Below, one piece after another: positions 45,017-55,555 of a stretch of 64,000 nt of DNA; the first letter of the stretch is position 1, and each line of letters opens with the position of its first letter. This stretch comes from Marinobacter orientalis (GTDB lineage: Bacteria; Pseudomonadota; Gammaproteobacteria; Pseudomonadales; Oleiphilaceae), in the NCBI RefSeq assembly GCF_004792665.1, contig NZ_SRZX01000001.1, positions 1,426,001 to 1,490,000 on the forward strand. The letters run 5' to 3'. A model generated the notes under the pieces. That model did no database searches, had not been told where the DNA came from, and saw only the letters and a program-made list of their open reading frames with translations. Made by a program: the position numbers and the translations under genes.

Positions 45017-48000
45017 ATGCCAGCAGCACCATCCATCCAGCCAGGCTTTCACGCCATCCACGCCAATCACCTGGAAGACCTGCGCCGGGCCGTAGTCTGG
45101 ATCTGCCAGCAAAGCCCGCTGCCGCCCCTGGAGAGCGAGACTTTTCTGGTGCAAAGCAACGGCATTGCCCAGTGGCTGAAACTTGCCCTGGCGGAAGATC
45201 CGTCCAGCGCCGGTGATGGTGGCGATAGCGGTGGCATGGGTATCGCCGCCGGCATGGATTTCCTGTTTCCCGCCCGCTTTATCTGGCAGGCGTACCGGGC
45301 CGTGTTGACATCCGCCGGGGTGCCGGAGCAGTCGCCTTTCGACAAGTCGCGCCTGGTCTGGCGCCTTTTCCGTTTGCTGCCGGATCTGATTGCGGAGGAC
45401 GGGGTATTTGCGCCTCTGCAGAGATTCATGGCCGGATCAGACACTGAAACCCGCCGTTATCAGCTGGCCGGCAAGATTGCCGATCTGTTCGACCAGTACC
45501 AGGTGTTCCGCGCTGACTGGCTGACGGACTGGGAGGCAGGCCATGACCGCCTGCAGATGGCGAGGGGCGAATACCGTGAGCTGGGTGAAGAATTACGCTG
45601 GCAGCCGGTACTGTGGCGCAAACTGGTGGAAGATGTCGGCGAGCTTGCCGGCACCAGCCGCTCACGCATCCACACCCGCTTCATGGACGAGGGACAGAAA
45701 CTGACTGCGGGGGACCGGCCGGCGGATCTGCCCCGGCGTATTGTGGTATTTGGCGTGTCATCGCTGCCGAAGCAGGCGCTGGAGGCGCTGTCGATCCTCA
45801 GCCGGGTCAGCCAGGTTGTGCTCTGTGTCCACAATCCCAGTGAGTTCTACTGGGCCGACATTATCAGTGATCGTGACCTGCTCAATGCTGATCGCAAGCG
45901 GGGGCAGGCCCACCCGAAACTGGCAGCGCTGACCGACCCTGACGATCTGCACCAGCACGCCAATCCTCTGCTGGCCGCATGGGGCAAGCAGGGCCGGGAC
46001 TACATCCGTCTGCTGGATGAATTTGATAATCCGGACAATTATCAGGGCCGCATTGCCACGCCGGACGGTCGCATCGATATCTTCACGCCCCACGGCGACC
46101 TGCGACAGCCGCTGCTTCTGCACCAGATCCAGGACGACATCCGCACACTCACGTCGCAACAGGAAATGCTGGGCCAGGGACGCAGCCTTGACCGGTTCCG
46201 GGACGATTCCGTGGTATTCCACAATGCCCACAGCCCCCAGCGCGAAGTGGAGATCCTCCACGACCAGTTACTGGCGGCGTTCAATAGCAATCCGCAGCTA
46301 CGCCCCCGGGATGTGATTGTCATGGTGCCGGATGTGGATACCTACGCCCCCCATATCCAGGCGGTGTTTGGCCGCTATCCGTCGTCTTCCCGCCGCTATA
46401 TTCCGTTCACCATTTCTGACCAGGGCCAGCGCCACCGTCAGCCGGTGCTGATTGCGCTGGACACCCTGATGGCGCTGCCGGAAAGCCGTTTTGGCGTCAG
46501 CGAAACCATCAGTCTGCTGGAAGTGCCGGCGGTGCGGAACCGGTTCGGTATTGCCGAAGGCGACCTGCCCCTGGTGCGCCAGTGGGTAGAGGGTGCCAAT
46601 ATTCGCTGGGGTCTGCACGCTGACCATCGCAGCAGCCTCGACCTGCCCGATGGCCTTGAGCGCAATACCTGGCAGGCCGGCCTGCGGCGGATGTTGCTCG
46701 GCTATGGCACCGGCCGTGACGAGCCCTGGCAGGGCATCGAGCCTTATGAAGAAATCGGTGGCCTGCAGGCCAGTGTGGCGGGCAACCTCTGTCGTTTTAT
46801 CGACCGGCTGGAGGAGCTCTGGCACGAACTCCGGGCGAGCGCGACACCGGCGGGTTGGCTGGACCTGTTGCAATCAGTACTGGAGCGTTTCTTCGATGAT
46901 CTGTCGGACGATGAACTGCTGCTGGTAAATCGCCTGCGCCGGCAGGCAGAGCAGTGGCTTCAGGACTGCGACAGTGCCGGTATGGAGCAGGTGGAGCTGC
47001 CCCTGAATATCGTTCGCGAAATCCTGCTGGAAGGGCTGGAGGAGGGTGGCCTTAACCAGCGCTTCCTTGCCGGCAAAGTCAATTTCGCCACCCTGATGCC
47101 GATGCGGGCCATCCCGTTCCGGCGCGTCTGCCTGCTGGGAATGAACGACGGCGATTACCCGCGTTCCCGTCCGCCGGTGGATTTCGACCTGATGGCCCTG
47201 GATTATCGTCCCGGGGACCGCTCCCGCCGGGAGGACGACCGCTACCTGTTCCTGGAGGCGCTGCTGTCGGCACGGGAACAGCTTTATATCAGCTGGGTGG
47301 GGCGCAGCATCCGTGATGACTCGGAACGGCCGCCATCGGTGCTGGTGAGCCAGCTGCGGGATCACCTGGATGCGGTCTGGCAGGTGCAGGATTCTGAGAA
47401 ACGCGCCTCCGCTGCTGTTACCGTTGAACACCCGCTGCAGCCGTTCAGCCGTGAGTACTTTCCCGCTGAAAACCGGGGAGCCACGGAGGCAAGTGCCGCT
47501 GATGTGCACGACGTATTGTCGTCCCGGCGACTGTTCACCTACGACAGTGAGTGGCTCAGTGCCCACCAGTCCCGGGATGCCCGGTCCGGGCAGGCTGAAC
47601 TGCCCTACCTGTCTCCGGCGGACCCGCTGACCCTGGCCGAACTGGGTGCCTTCCTCAAGCGGCCGGTGGAAGTCTTCTACCAGCGTCGTCTGCAGGTACG
47701 GTTTGCCGATGTGGAAAACCTGGATACCGACAACGAAGCCTTCGCCATGGACGGTTTGCAACACTGGCGCCTGGAGGATGAACTGATACGCCATGCAGTC
47801 ATGAAAGCCGATACCGCTGAGGATCTGCAGCAACGTACCGAAGCCTCCCTGGCCAGCATGGCCCGCCGCGGCGAATTGGGCATGGGGCTAACCGAACACG
47901 CCCTGACCCGGCAACTGGAAAGCCGTCTGCCGGACCTGCACAGGCGTTACCGTGAGGCGCTGGCACTTTGGCCCGACGCCATTGAAGAAGTGATCGGCTT

Positions 48001-48613
48001 CGAAGTCCACCATCAGCGTGGTGAGGATTCCGTTGCCATCAGTGACCGTATTGGTAATCTGCGTGCCCGTCCGGATGGGGATGTATGCAGGGTAGTCATT
48101 GCCAGCAGCAATCTCCTGGAAGGGTCCGGAAGCTCCCGCCAGTTAAGATTCCCGGCCCTGCTGGACCACTGGCTGGCGCACCTTGCGGGCAACCTTCGTT
48201 TTGAGGCTTTCCACACTCTGGTTATTGCCAAGGAGGAACAACGGGTGGTCAATCTGTTGCCCATGGACAAAGCTGCTGCCGGTGAATGCCTGGCCAATGT
48301 GCTGGATTGCTGGATGCAGGGTCAGAGCCGGCCACTGCCGATAGAGTCCGGGGCTGCCTTTGCCTACCTGAGGGGGCTGTATCCCGCCAGGGGTGAGGGC
48401 AACGAAGATAAAGCGCTACAAAAAGCGGAAGAAGCCTACAACAAGGCCCTGGCCCGTGACCGCGGCTACCTGCACAGGGCTTACCCTGAGTTTGCGAAGT
48501 TGCTTGCCAGTGGGCAATTCCCGCCATTGGTGTCGGCACTGTACGAACCGCTCTGGCATGCAGAACAGGCGGGCCGGGTGAAGCCTGGCGGCGCTGAAAG
48601 GGAGAAAGCGTAA
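45017..48613 (+). CDS. recC: Exodeoxyribonuclease V gamma subunit RecC
   Basis: RecC, 1198 residues from the ATG at 45017 (E. coli about 1120). It is the Chi-recognising subunit of the RecBCD helicase-nuclease for double-strand break repair. The beginning FHAIHANHLEDLRRAVVWI and the segments SNGIAQWLKLALA and DFLFPARFIWQAYR are typical. It overlaps recB by one base. The order recC-recB-recD is continuous with overlaps, so the three subunits come from one message. Confidence 0.95.
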   Translation: MPAAPSIQPGFHAIHANHLEDLRRAVVWICQQSPLPPLESETFLVQSNGIAQWLKLALAEDPSSAGDGGDSGGMGIAAGMDFLFPARFIWQAYRAVLTSAGVPEQSPFDKSRLVWRLFRLLPDLIAEDGVFAPLQRFMAGSDTETRRYQLAGKIADLFDQYQVFRADWLTDWEAGHDRLQMARGEYRELGEELRWQPVLWRKLVEDVGELAGTSRSRIHTRFMDEGQKLTAGDRPADLPRRIVVFGVSSLPKQALEALSILSRVSQVVLCVHNPSEFYWADIISDRDLLNADRKRGQAHPKLAALTDPDDLHQHANPLLAAWGKQGRDYIRLLDEFDNPDNYQGRIATPDGRIDIFTPHGDLRQPLLLHQIQDDIRTLTSQQEMLGQGRSLDRFRDDSVVFHNAHSPQREVEILHDQLLAAFNSNPQLRPRDVIVMVPDVDTYAPHIQAVFGRYPSSSRRYIPFTISDQGQRHRQPVLIALDTLMALPESRFGVSETISLLEVPAVRNRFGIAEGDLPLVRQWVEGANIRWGLHADHRSSLDLPDGLERNTWQAGLRRMLLGYGTGRDEPWQGIEPYEEIGGLQASVAGNLCRFIDRLEELWHELRASATPAGWLDLLQSVLERFFDDLSDDELLLVNRLRRQAEQWLQDCDSAGMEQVELPLNIVREILLEGLEEGGLNQRFLAGKVNFATLMPMRAIPFRRVCLLGMNDGDYPRSRPPVDFDLMALDYRPGDRSRREDDRYLFLEALLSAREQLYISWVGRSIRDDSERPPSVLVSQLRDHLDAVWQVQDSEKRASAAVTVEHPLQPFSREYFPAENRGATEASAADVHDVLSSRRLFTYDSEWLSAHQSRDARSGQAELPYLSPADPLTLAELGAFLKRPVEVFYQRRLQVRFADVENLDTDNEAFAMDGLQHWRLEDELIRHAVMKADTAEDLQQRTEASLASMARRGELGMGLTEHALTRQLESRLPDLHRRYREALALWPDAIEEVIGFEVHHQRGEDSVAISDRIGNLRARPDGDVCRVVIASSNLLEGSGSSRQLRFPALLDHWLAHLAGNLRFEAFHTLVIAKEEQRVVNLLPMDKAAAGECLANVLDCWMQGQSRPLPIESGAAFAYLRGLYPARGEGNEDKALQKAEEAYNKALARDRGYLHRAYPEFAKLLASGQFPPLVSALYEPLWHAEQAGRVKPGGAEREKA

Positions 48614-51600
48614 TGACCGGCAGCGTTCGCAAACTCGACCCTTTGACGCTGCCACTGCGCGGCAGCCAGCTGATCGAGGCCAGCGCCGGTACCGGCAAGA
48701 CCTTCACGCTCGCTCTGCTCTACGTACGCCTGGTGCTGGGGCATCGCACCGCGGAAGAGCCGCTCGGGGAGGGCATCATGCCACCCTATCTTCTGGTGGT
48801 GACCTTTACCGAAGCCGCCACCAAGGAACTCCGGGATCGTATCCGTGCCCGACTGACCGAAGCAGCCGCCCTCTTCGCGATAGACCCGGACACCGTTGAT
48901 ACCACTGCCACCACGAAAGATCCCCTGGTCAATCTGCGCAATGCCTGCCCAGAGGCGGACTGGCCGGCCTGTCGCCGCAAACTGCTGCTGGCGGCAGAAT
49001 GGATGGACGAGGCCGCCGTTTCCACTATCCATGGCTGGTGTAACCGCATGCTCAGCGAGCATGCCTTCGACAGCGGCAGCCTGTTCCGCCAGACCCTGGA
49101 AACCAGCCAGACCGATTTGCTGGACAACGTGGTTCGGGATTACTGGCGAACCTTTGTGTACCCCCTGCCGCCGGAGCTGATGAACGAAGTGCTGGACACC
49201 TGGAAAACGCCGGAGAGCCTGCGCCAGTCCGTACGTAATCTGCTGCCCCATGTTAATGCCCTGCCAGTGCCGCAAAGAGATCCTGTGGCAGCCGCAGAAG
49301 CGGCGAAAAGCCGGCGGGAAGAAAGGCTTCAGGAATTGAAAGCCCCCTGGCCGGTCTGGTGTGATGAGCTGGATGAACTGCTGGCGGAAACCGGCAAGGG
49401 CAAACCCAGGCCGCTGCATGGTGCCACCAGAAATTCCATCCAGAAGGCCGTGGATCTGCTGCGTGAATGGGCCACCACGGATGCCGCCGAACCCCCTGAC
49501 TTTCTCACCAGCAAGCGACCCAGGGGGTTCGATACCCTGGAAGCCGACGCCTTTGCGGAAAAATGGGCCGGCGATGACGAGCCGCCCCACCATCCGGCCA
49601 TGGATGCCATCGCCGAACTCAAACCGGCCCTGAAAGCCATGCCGGTGGCAAAGCCGGACATCCTCAACCACGCAGCCTGCTGGATTGCGCGGCGCCTGGA
49701 CAGTGAAAAACAGCGCCTCGCCAGCATGGGCTTTGACGATCTGCTCACCCGTCTGGATGAAGCTTTGGGCGGCCCTCAGGGGGAGCGACTGGCCGAGACC
49801 ATTCGCCGCCAGTTCCCGGTAGCGATGATTGACGAGTTCCAGGATACCGACCCGGTCCAGTACCGGATCTTCGATCGCATCTACCGGGTGGCCAGCAATG
49901 ACCAGGACACCAGCCTGCTGATGATTGGTGATCCCAAGCAGGCCATTTACGGATTCCGGGGCGCGGACATCCACACCTATCTGGACGCGCGCCACGCCGT
50001 CAGCAGCCGCACCTACACACTGGGCACCAACTTCCGTTCCGCCGTTGCCATGGTGGATGGTGTTAACCGTGTGTTTGCCCGGGCTGACCAGTCGCTGCCG
50101 GAAGGGGCATTCATGTTCCGTGCCGGCGACGACAACCCGTTGCCGTTCAATCCGGTGAACGCCAAAGGCACGGATCGGCAGTGGTGCGTGCAGGGCCAGC
50201 CACAGTCACCGCTTACTTTCTGGACCCTGGCGGATGAACGTCCTATCGCCAGGGAAGCCGGCCGGGAAACCATGGCAGACGTCTGCTCGGGGCAAATCGC
50301 CCGTCTGCTGAATCTGGGCCAGGCCGGTGAGGCCGGTTTCAGTGCCGGGGACCAGAGCCTTGAGCCGTTGCGACCGGGACATATAGCCATTCTGGTGAAC
50401 AAGCGCGACGAAGCGGACGCCGTCAGGCAGGCGCTGGGTGCGCGGGGTATTCGCAGTGTGTACCTGTCGGACCGTAATTCCGTGTTGCAGTCGGCGCAGG
50501 CGCTGGAGTTGCTGCAGTGGTTGCAGGCCTGCGCCGAACCCGGGCAGCTGTCGCTGATCCGTGCCGCGCTGGCCACGCCCACCATGGGCCTGGCCTACCA
50601 GGATCTCGACCGGCTGCTCAGCGACGAAAATGCCCTGGACCGGGAGATCAACCGCTTCCAGGGCTACCGGGAACTCTGGCAGCAGCAGGGCGTGCTGCCC
50701 ACGTTGAGGCGCCTGCTGATGGACTACGAAGTGCCGGCCAAGCTGCTGGCAGGGCCGGACGGGGAGCGCGGCCTGACGGATATCCTGCACATTGCCGAGC
50801 TGCTGCAGCAGGACAGCCAGCAACTGGACGGTGAGCATGCCCTGATTCATCACTACACCGAGATGTTGCGGGAATCCGACGACGAGGATGAACATCGCAC
50901 CATGCGCCTGGAAAGCGACGCCGGCCTGGTCAAGGTGGTCACTGTGCACAAGTCCAAAGGCCTGGAATACCCGCTGGTGTTCCTGCCCTTTGCCACCGAG
51001 TTCCGCGAGGAAAAGTCAAACCAGGCCTTTATCAAGTACCACGATGACAACGGCAAGCTGCGGATCTCACTGGAACCGGACGACGACACCCTGGCCCGGG
51101 CAGACCGGGAACGGCTGGGCGAGGATATCCGCAAGTTCTATGTGGCGCTTACCCGCTCCCGTCACGCCACCTGGGTGGGCGCCGCGGGCATCAAGGGCTG
51201 GCGCCAGAGCGGCCTGGGCCACCTGGTGGGTCGTGACGCCGCCGAGAACGACACTGACCTGACACCCTTCCTGCAGGCCATGGCCGCCGGAGAGCCTGCT
51301 ATCGAGGTAGCGCCGGTGCCTGAGCCCGGAGACGATGTCTACGTCGGTGAGGCAGAACCGGAGCTTGGCAAGGCTCTGGAGCCGGTGCGTGAAGCCCGTG
51401 AGAACTGGTGGATTGCCAGCTATTCCGCCATTACCTACGGCGCCCGCAGTGGTTTTGGTGACGACTTTGCACCTGCCAGTGAGGACGCGGAACAGGAGAA
51501 TCTGCGCGAGGAGGACGAAACCGCGGGCACCGATATCGCGGCTGTCACTGATGCCGGGGCCACAGTGCCACAGCCGTTCAGCCAGCACAGTTTCCCCAGG

Positions 51601-52320
51601 GGAGCCGGCCCCGGTACCTTCCTGCACGATATCCTGGAATGGTGCGCTACCCGGGGATTTGGCAAGGTTGCCGAACAACCGGATGAGCTCTACGAACTGC
51701 TGGAACGCCGTTGCAACCTGCGCAACTGGAGCGACTGGGCCAACACCGTGAAAACCTGGGTGCACAGAGTGATTACCATGGAAATCCCGCTGCCGGACAG
51801 CGGTGGAACCTGCTCGCTTGCCAGTCTTGAAACCTTACGTCCGGAAATGGAATTCTGGTTTGAAAGTCGCGAGGTGAACACTCGCACCATGGACAAACTG
51901 GTTTGCCATTACACCCAGAATGGTGAAAACCGGCCCCAGGCCCACGAAACCACCTTTAACGGCATGCTCAAGGGGTTTATTGATCTGGTGTTCGAGCATG
52001 AGGGTCGTTATTACGTGCTGGACTACAAATCGAACTTTCTCGGTGAGGATGACCAGGCCTACATTCCCGGTGTCATGAAAGAAAAAATTCTCGAAAATCG
52101 ATACGACCTGCAGTACGTCATCTACCTGCTGGCGCTGCATCGCCTGCTGAAGTCACGTCTGCCGGACTATGACTACGACACCCACGTTGGCGGCGCAGTC
52201 TACCTGTTTCTGCGGGGATGTGACGCACCGGGCGCCGGCGCTTTTACCGAACGGCCGGGGCGGACCCTGATTGAACAACTGGACCGGCTGTTCAGCGGCC
52301 AGGGGGAGAAAGCAGCATGA
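48613..52320 (+). CDS. recB: Exodeoxyribonuclease V beta subunit RecB
   Basis: RecB, 1235 residues: N-terminal 3'-5' helicase with Walker A ASAGTGKT (23-30), DEFQDTDPVQY (UvrD-like motif II) and VTVHKSKGLEYPLVFLP, then a C-terminal nuclease whose active site is visible in GLIDLVFEHEGRYYVLDYKSN (D, D-x-K). GGGAG precedes the start inside recC. It overlaps recD by four bases. Confidence 0.96.
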   Translation: MTGSVRKLDPLTLPLRGSQLIEASAGTGKTFTLALLYVRLVLGHRTAEEPLGEGIMPPYLLVVTFTEAATKELRDRIRARLTEAAALFAIDPDTVDTTATTKDPLVNLRNACPEADWPACRRKLLLAAEWMDEAAVSTIHGWCNRMLSEHAFDSGSLFRQTLETSQTDLLDNVVRDYWRTFVYPLPPELMNEVLDTWKTPESLRQSVRNLLPHVNALPVPQRDPVAAAEAAKSRREERLQELKAPWPVWCDELDELLAETGKGKPRPLHGATRNSIQKAVDLLREWATTDAAEPPDFLTSKRPRGFDTLEADAFAEKWAGDDEPPHHPAMDAIAELKPALKAMPVAKPDILNHAACWIARRLDSEKQRLASMGFDDLLTRLDEALGGPQGERLAETIRRQFPVAMIDEFQDTDPVQYRIFDRIYRVASNDQDTSLLMIGDPKQAIYGFRGADIHTYLDARHAVSSRTYTLGTNFRSAVAMVDGVNRVFARADQSLPEGAFMFRAGDDNPLPFNPVNAKGTDRQWCVQGQPQSPLTFWTLADERPIAREAGRETMADVCSGQIARLLNLGQAGEAGFSAGDQSLEPLRPGHIAILVNKRDEADAVRQALGARGIRSVYLSDRNSVLQSAQALELLQWLQACAEPGQLSLIRAALATPTMGLAYQDLDRLLSDENALDREINRFQGYRELWQQQGVLPTLRRLLMDYEVPAKLLAGPDGERGLTDILHIAELLQQDSQQLDGEHALIHHYTEMLRESDDEDEHRTMRLESDAGLVKVVTVHKSKGLEYPLVFLPFATEFREEKSNQAFIKYHDDNGKLRISLEPDDDTLARADRERLGEDIRKFYVALTRSRHATWVGAAGIKGWRQSGLGHLVGRDAAENDTDLTPFLQAMAAGEPAIEVAPVPEPGDDVYVGEAEPELGKALEPVREARENWWIASYSAITYGARSGFGDDFAPASEDAEQENLREEDETAGTDIAAVTDAGATVPQPFSQHSFPRGAGPGTFLHDILEWCATRGFGKVAEQPDELYELLERRCNLRNWSDWANTVKTWVHRVITMEIPLPDSGGTCSLASLETLRPEMEFWFESREVNTRTMDKLVCHYTQNGENRPQAHETTFNGMLKGFIDLVFEHEGRYYVLDYKSNFLGEDDQAYIPGVMKEKILENRYDLQYVIYLLALHRLLKSRLPDYDYDTHVGGAVYLFLRGCDAPGAGAFTERPGRTLIEQLDRLFSGQGEKAA

Positions 52321-54503
52321 AGGGCGAGAGTGGATACATCCCGGACCTGTTCGATACCGTCGCGGCAGAGGCGGCAGTCCTGCCGGTAACTTCCACTGAG
52401 GCGCTGGCCCTGCTGGACGAGTGGGTGGAACGGGACTGGATCCGCGCCCTGGACCATGCGTTTGCAGCCTTCGTCTGCAATATTGTCCATGAGCAGGGCG
52501 AGCAGCCATCGGCCATGCTGGCGTTGCTGGCAGCCATGGTTTCCCATCAGGTCGGGCGAGGGCATGTATGCCTGGATGTAAGGCATCTTTGCCGCGATAC
52601 CGAGCCCACGCTGGTGTTGCCGCCGGAAGGGGCGGGTTCACTCCCGGCAGACAGCCTGCGGCCGTCGGATCTGTTTGCGGATATCAGCCCGGATGAACTC
52701 ATCGCCGGTCTTGACCAAAGCGGCGCGGTTGGTAACGGCGGTCAATCCACGCCTCTGGTGCTGGATGGTTCGCGACTGTATCTGCGCCGGTTCTGGCGCT
52801 ACGAACAGGCCATTGCCGCCGGTATCCGGGCCCGTCTGGAAGATCACCCAGAGCTTGCGGATGCGGGCCTGCTGTCGCGGGCGCTGGATAGCCTGTTCGG
52901 GACCGGCCCGGAGCCGGATTATCAGAAAATAGCCTGCGCCCTGGCGGCAAGGAACCGTTTCAGCGTGATCACCGGCGGCCCGGGAACCGGCAAGACCACC
53001 ACCGTGGTGAACCTGCTGGCGGCCCTGCAGTCGGTGGCCTGCGAATCCGCCGGTGGCGATGGAACCCGAGGGTATCTGCGCATCCGTCTGTCAGCCCCCA
53101 CCGGTAAGGCCGCCGCAAGGCTGAGTGACTCCATCGGCAGTGCGGTTGACCGCCTGCCCCTGGAAAATCTGCCGGGCCGGCCCGACAGGTCCGCGATCCC
53201 TGTTCAGGTCACCACCCTGCACCGGTTACTGGGCAGCCGGCCGGGGTCGCGGAGCTTCCGCCACAATGAAGACAATCCGCTGCCACTGGATATCCTGGTG
53301 ATCGACGAAGCCTCCATGGTCGATGTCGACATGATGGCATCGGTATTCTCGGCGTTGCCGGACAGGGCCCGGCTGATCATGCTGGGGGACAAGGACCAGC
53401 TGGCCTCGGTGGATGCCGGCGCGGTACTGGGAGAACTGTGCCAGCGCGCCGAGGCTGCCCACTATCTGCCGGCAACGGTCCAGTGGCTGGAATCGGTGAC
53501 CGGATGCCGGTTGCCGGCGGAGCTGACTGATACCCGTGGTCTGCTTCTGGACCAGGCGGTTGCGATGCTGCGCAAGAGCTATCGCTTTGATGAGAACAGC
53601 GGGATCGGCGTGCTGGCCGCGGCCATTAATGCTGGCAGGCTAGACCGGGAACTGGTCAGCCGATGCCGGCAACAGGCCTTCGATGACGTGGCCTGGCTGG
53701 CACCGGATTGGGGTTCTGCCCCTTTCCGCGCCAGCGAGCCGGGCATTGCATTGCTCGCGGACCATGCCCTCACCGGCAGCCCGCAACGCTTCCACAACAG
53801 TGGTGCGGGCCGCCGGGTCAACAACGAGCCGGTTGCCCCGCCTGTGGGCTATGGCCATTACCTGCGTATTATCAGGGATGGCAAGCCCGGCGCCGGCGGA
53901 GAAACGGAAGCCCGTGAACAGTGGGATGCCTGGGCCAGGGCGGTGCTGGAGGCATTCAACCATTTCAAGGTTCTGTGCGCATTGCGCCAGGGACCTTTCG
54001 GGGTGGAAGGGCTTAACCGGGAAATCGCCGAGCGCCTGCGCCGGGCCGGCCTGATTGATCGTACCGAGGGCTGGTACGACGGCCGTCCGGTGCTGATCAC
54101 CGGAAACGACTATAATCTGGGCCTGATGAACGGCGATATCGGCGTCACCCTGAGCGTGCCCCGGGATCGTGATGACGGGGACAAACCGGCAGACACCCTG
54201 CGGGTGGCCTTTCCGTCCAGTGACGGCAGCGGGGGTATCCGGTGGATCTCTCCCAGCCGGTTGCAGTCACTGGAAACCGTCTATGCCATGACCGTCCACA
54301 AGTCTCAGGGATCGGAATTTACCCATGCCTGCCTGGTGATTCCGGATCGGCTGACGCCGGTACTGACCCGTGAGCTGATCTACACCGGGGTTACCCGGGC
54401 CCGTCACTGGCTGAGCTTGGTGGTGAGCCGGGAGGGGGTACTGGAAGAAGCCGTGGGTCGCGGGGTGGTCAGGGCGTCCGGGCTGGCCAGGTTGCTGACC
54501 TGA
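52317..54503 (+). CDS. recD: Exodeoxyribonuclease V alpha subunit RecD
   Basis: RecD, 728 residues, longer than the E. coli protein (608). It is the 5'-3' helicase of RecBCD with Walker A GGPGTGKT (220-227), motif II VIDEASMVD and the C-terminal AMTVHKSQGSEFTHACLVI. It is coupled to recB by overlap. Extra length lies in the middle, in a loop around 395-410 and in the stretch 480-530. Confidence 0.95.
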   Translation: MKGESGYIPDLFDTVAAEAAVLPVTSTEALALLDEWVERDWIRALDHAFAAFVCNIVHEQGEQPSAMLALLAAMVSHQVGRGHVCLDVRHLCRDTEPTLVLPPEGAGSLPADSLRPSDLFADISPDELIAGLDQSGAVGNGGQSTPLVLDGSRLYLRRFWRYEQAIAAGIRARLEDHPELADAGLLSRALDSLFGTGPEPDYQKIACALAARNRFSVITGGPGTGKTTTVVNLLAALQSVACESAGGDGTRGYLRIRLSAPTGKAAARLSDSIGSAVDRLPLENLPGRPDRSAIPVQVTTLHRLLGSRPGSRSFRHNEDNPLPLDILVIDEASMVDVDMMASVFSALPDRARLIMLGDKDQLASVDAGAVLGELCQRAEAAHYLPATVQWLESVTGCRLPAELTDTRGLLLDQAVAMLRKSYRFDENSGIGVLAAAINAGRLDRELVSRCRQQAFDDVAWLAPDWGSAPFRASEPGIALLADHALTGSPQRFHNSGAGRRVNNEPVAPPVGYGHYLRIIRDGKPGAGGETEAREQWDAWARAVLEAFNHFKVLCALRQGPFGVEGLNREIAERLRRAGLIDRTEGWYDGRPVLITGNDYNLGLMNGDIGVTLSVPRDRDDGDKPADTLRVAFPSSDGSGGIRWISPSRLQSLETVYAMTVHKSQGSEFTHACLVIPDRLTPVLTRELIYTGVTRARHWLSLVVSREGVLEEAVGRGVVRASGLARLLT

Positions 54504-54538
54504 CTGATCATTGTGAACCTGCAACAGGGAGGAGTGGA

Positions 54539-54991
54539 ATGAAAAACATAATGGCGGCTCCGGGGTATATGACAACCCTGTTCGTTGTGCTCTTGCTGGC
54601 CGGTTGCGCAGGCTCAACGACGATGGGCGACGGGGACGTTGTGGCGATGCCGCTGACCAACACCTACTGGCAACTGGTAAGCGTAGCCGGTCAACCGGTG
54701 CCGGAAAGCGACACTGAACAGAAGGCCCATATCCTGTTCCTGGATGACGGCCGGGTGAGCGGTTTCAGCGGCTGTAACCAGTATATGGGTGACTACCGGG
54801 TAAGAGACGAAAACCTGCTGTTTGACTCGATGAGCAGCACCCGCAGAGCGTGCCCCGACAGCCAGACGGAAGAATTGCTGTTTGCCGCACTGGCAAAGAC
54901 CGTAGGCGTCAATCTGGAAGGAATCGAGCTACGCTTGCTGGGTGAAAGCGGAGAAGAACTGGCGGTGTTCGAGGCTTCGCGGATGAAATAG
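54539..54991 (+). CDS. META-domain lipoprotein (HslJ-like)
   Basis: Lipoprotein of 150 residues: lipobox LLLAGC with the acylated cysteine near 23, then a META domain (NTYWQLVSVAGQPVP, GRVSGFSGCNQYMGDYRV, MSSTRRACPD). HslJ-type proteins are linked to heat or novobiocin stress; the exact role is unknown. GGAGGAGTGGA precedes the ATG. It follows recD by 35 bases and might share its message. Confidence 0.87.
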   Translation: MKNIMAAPGYMTTLFVVLLLAGCAGSTTMGDGDVVAMPLTNTYWQLVSVAGQPVPESDTEQKAHILFLDDGRVSGFSGCNQYMGDYRVRDENLLFDSMSSTRRACPDSQTEELLFAALAKTVGVNLEGIELRLLGESGEELAVFEASRMK

Positions 54992-55003
54992 GGCCGCTGC
55001 CCG

Positions 55004-55534
55004 TCAGTTTCCGGCCAGGCAGTTGGTCATGAAAATACGGAACTCGCTTACCAGCCGCTCAAGGCTGTTTTCCAGCCGGTGTCCGTCCGGCAGGACCAGC
55101 AACGGTAGCTTCTGTTCCCGCGCCAGTTCGATCACCGGCATCGGCAGCACCACATCATCGTCCCAGCCGTGAATAATCTGGGTATGCCGGGCCCGGATCC
55201 GCGGGCTCGACTGGGGATAGGCGGACATCGCCAGCGCCGGCGCCAACAGGAAGCAGCCCAGTACCGGAGCTTCCGCGCTGGTGCGGGCACACACCCAGCC
55301 ACCCATGCTGGAACCGGCCAGGATGGTGCTCTCCGGATGGGCTCCCGCTTCCGCAATGGCCTCTTTCATTTGCTGAAGGCGCTTAACGGGCTCTTTGGTG
55401 TTGCGGTGGTCCAGGGCAGTCGCAGTCACCCCGTAGAAGGTTTCCGCTTCCGCTTTCAGGGCCTGTACCTTGGTGCTGCCGGGACCGCTTTCCAGCCCGT
55501 GGGACAGGAACACGTGGATATCGGATGTCGCCAT
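55004..55534 (-). CDS. YqiA/YcfP-like small alpha/beta hydrolase
   Basis: Hydrolase of 176 residues with the nucleophile elbow GSSMGGW, an early HG (FLSHGLESGP) and a late aspartate-histidine pair (HGWDDDVV, PDGHRL). GGAGGCAATC precedes the ATG. Esterase-like; substrate unknown. Confidence 0.82.
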   Translation of the reverse strand: MATSDIHVFLSHGLESGPGSTKVQALKAEAETFYGVTATALDHRNTKEPVKRLQQMKEAIAEAGAHPESTILAGSSMGGWVCARTSAEAPVLGCFLLAPALAMSAYPQSSPRIRARHTQIIHGWDDDVVLPMPVIELAREQKLPLLVLPDGHRLENSLERLVSEFRIFMTNCLAGN

Positions 55535-55555
55535 GATTGCCTCCGGTGAGATGGT

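Noticed and set aside
48481-49995. Antisense open frame of 504 codons opposite recC/recB
   Set aside because: Shadow frame; low-complexity composition and no supporting start.
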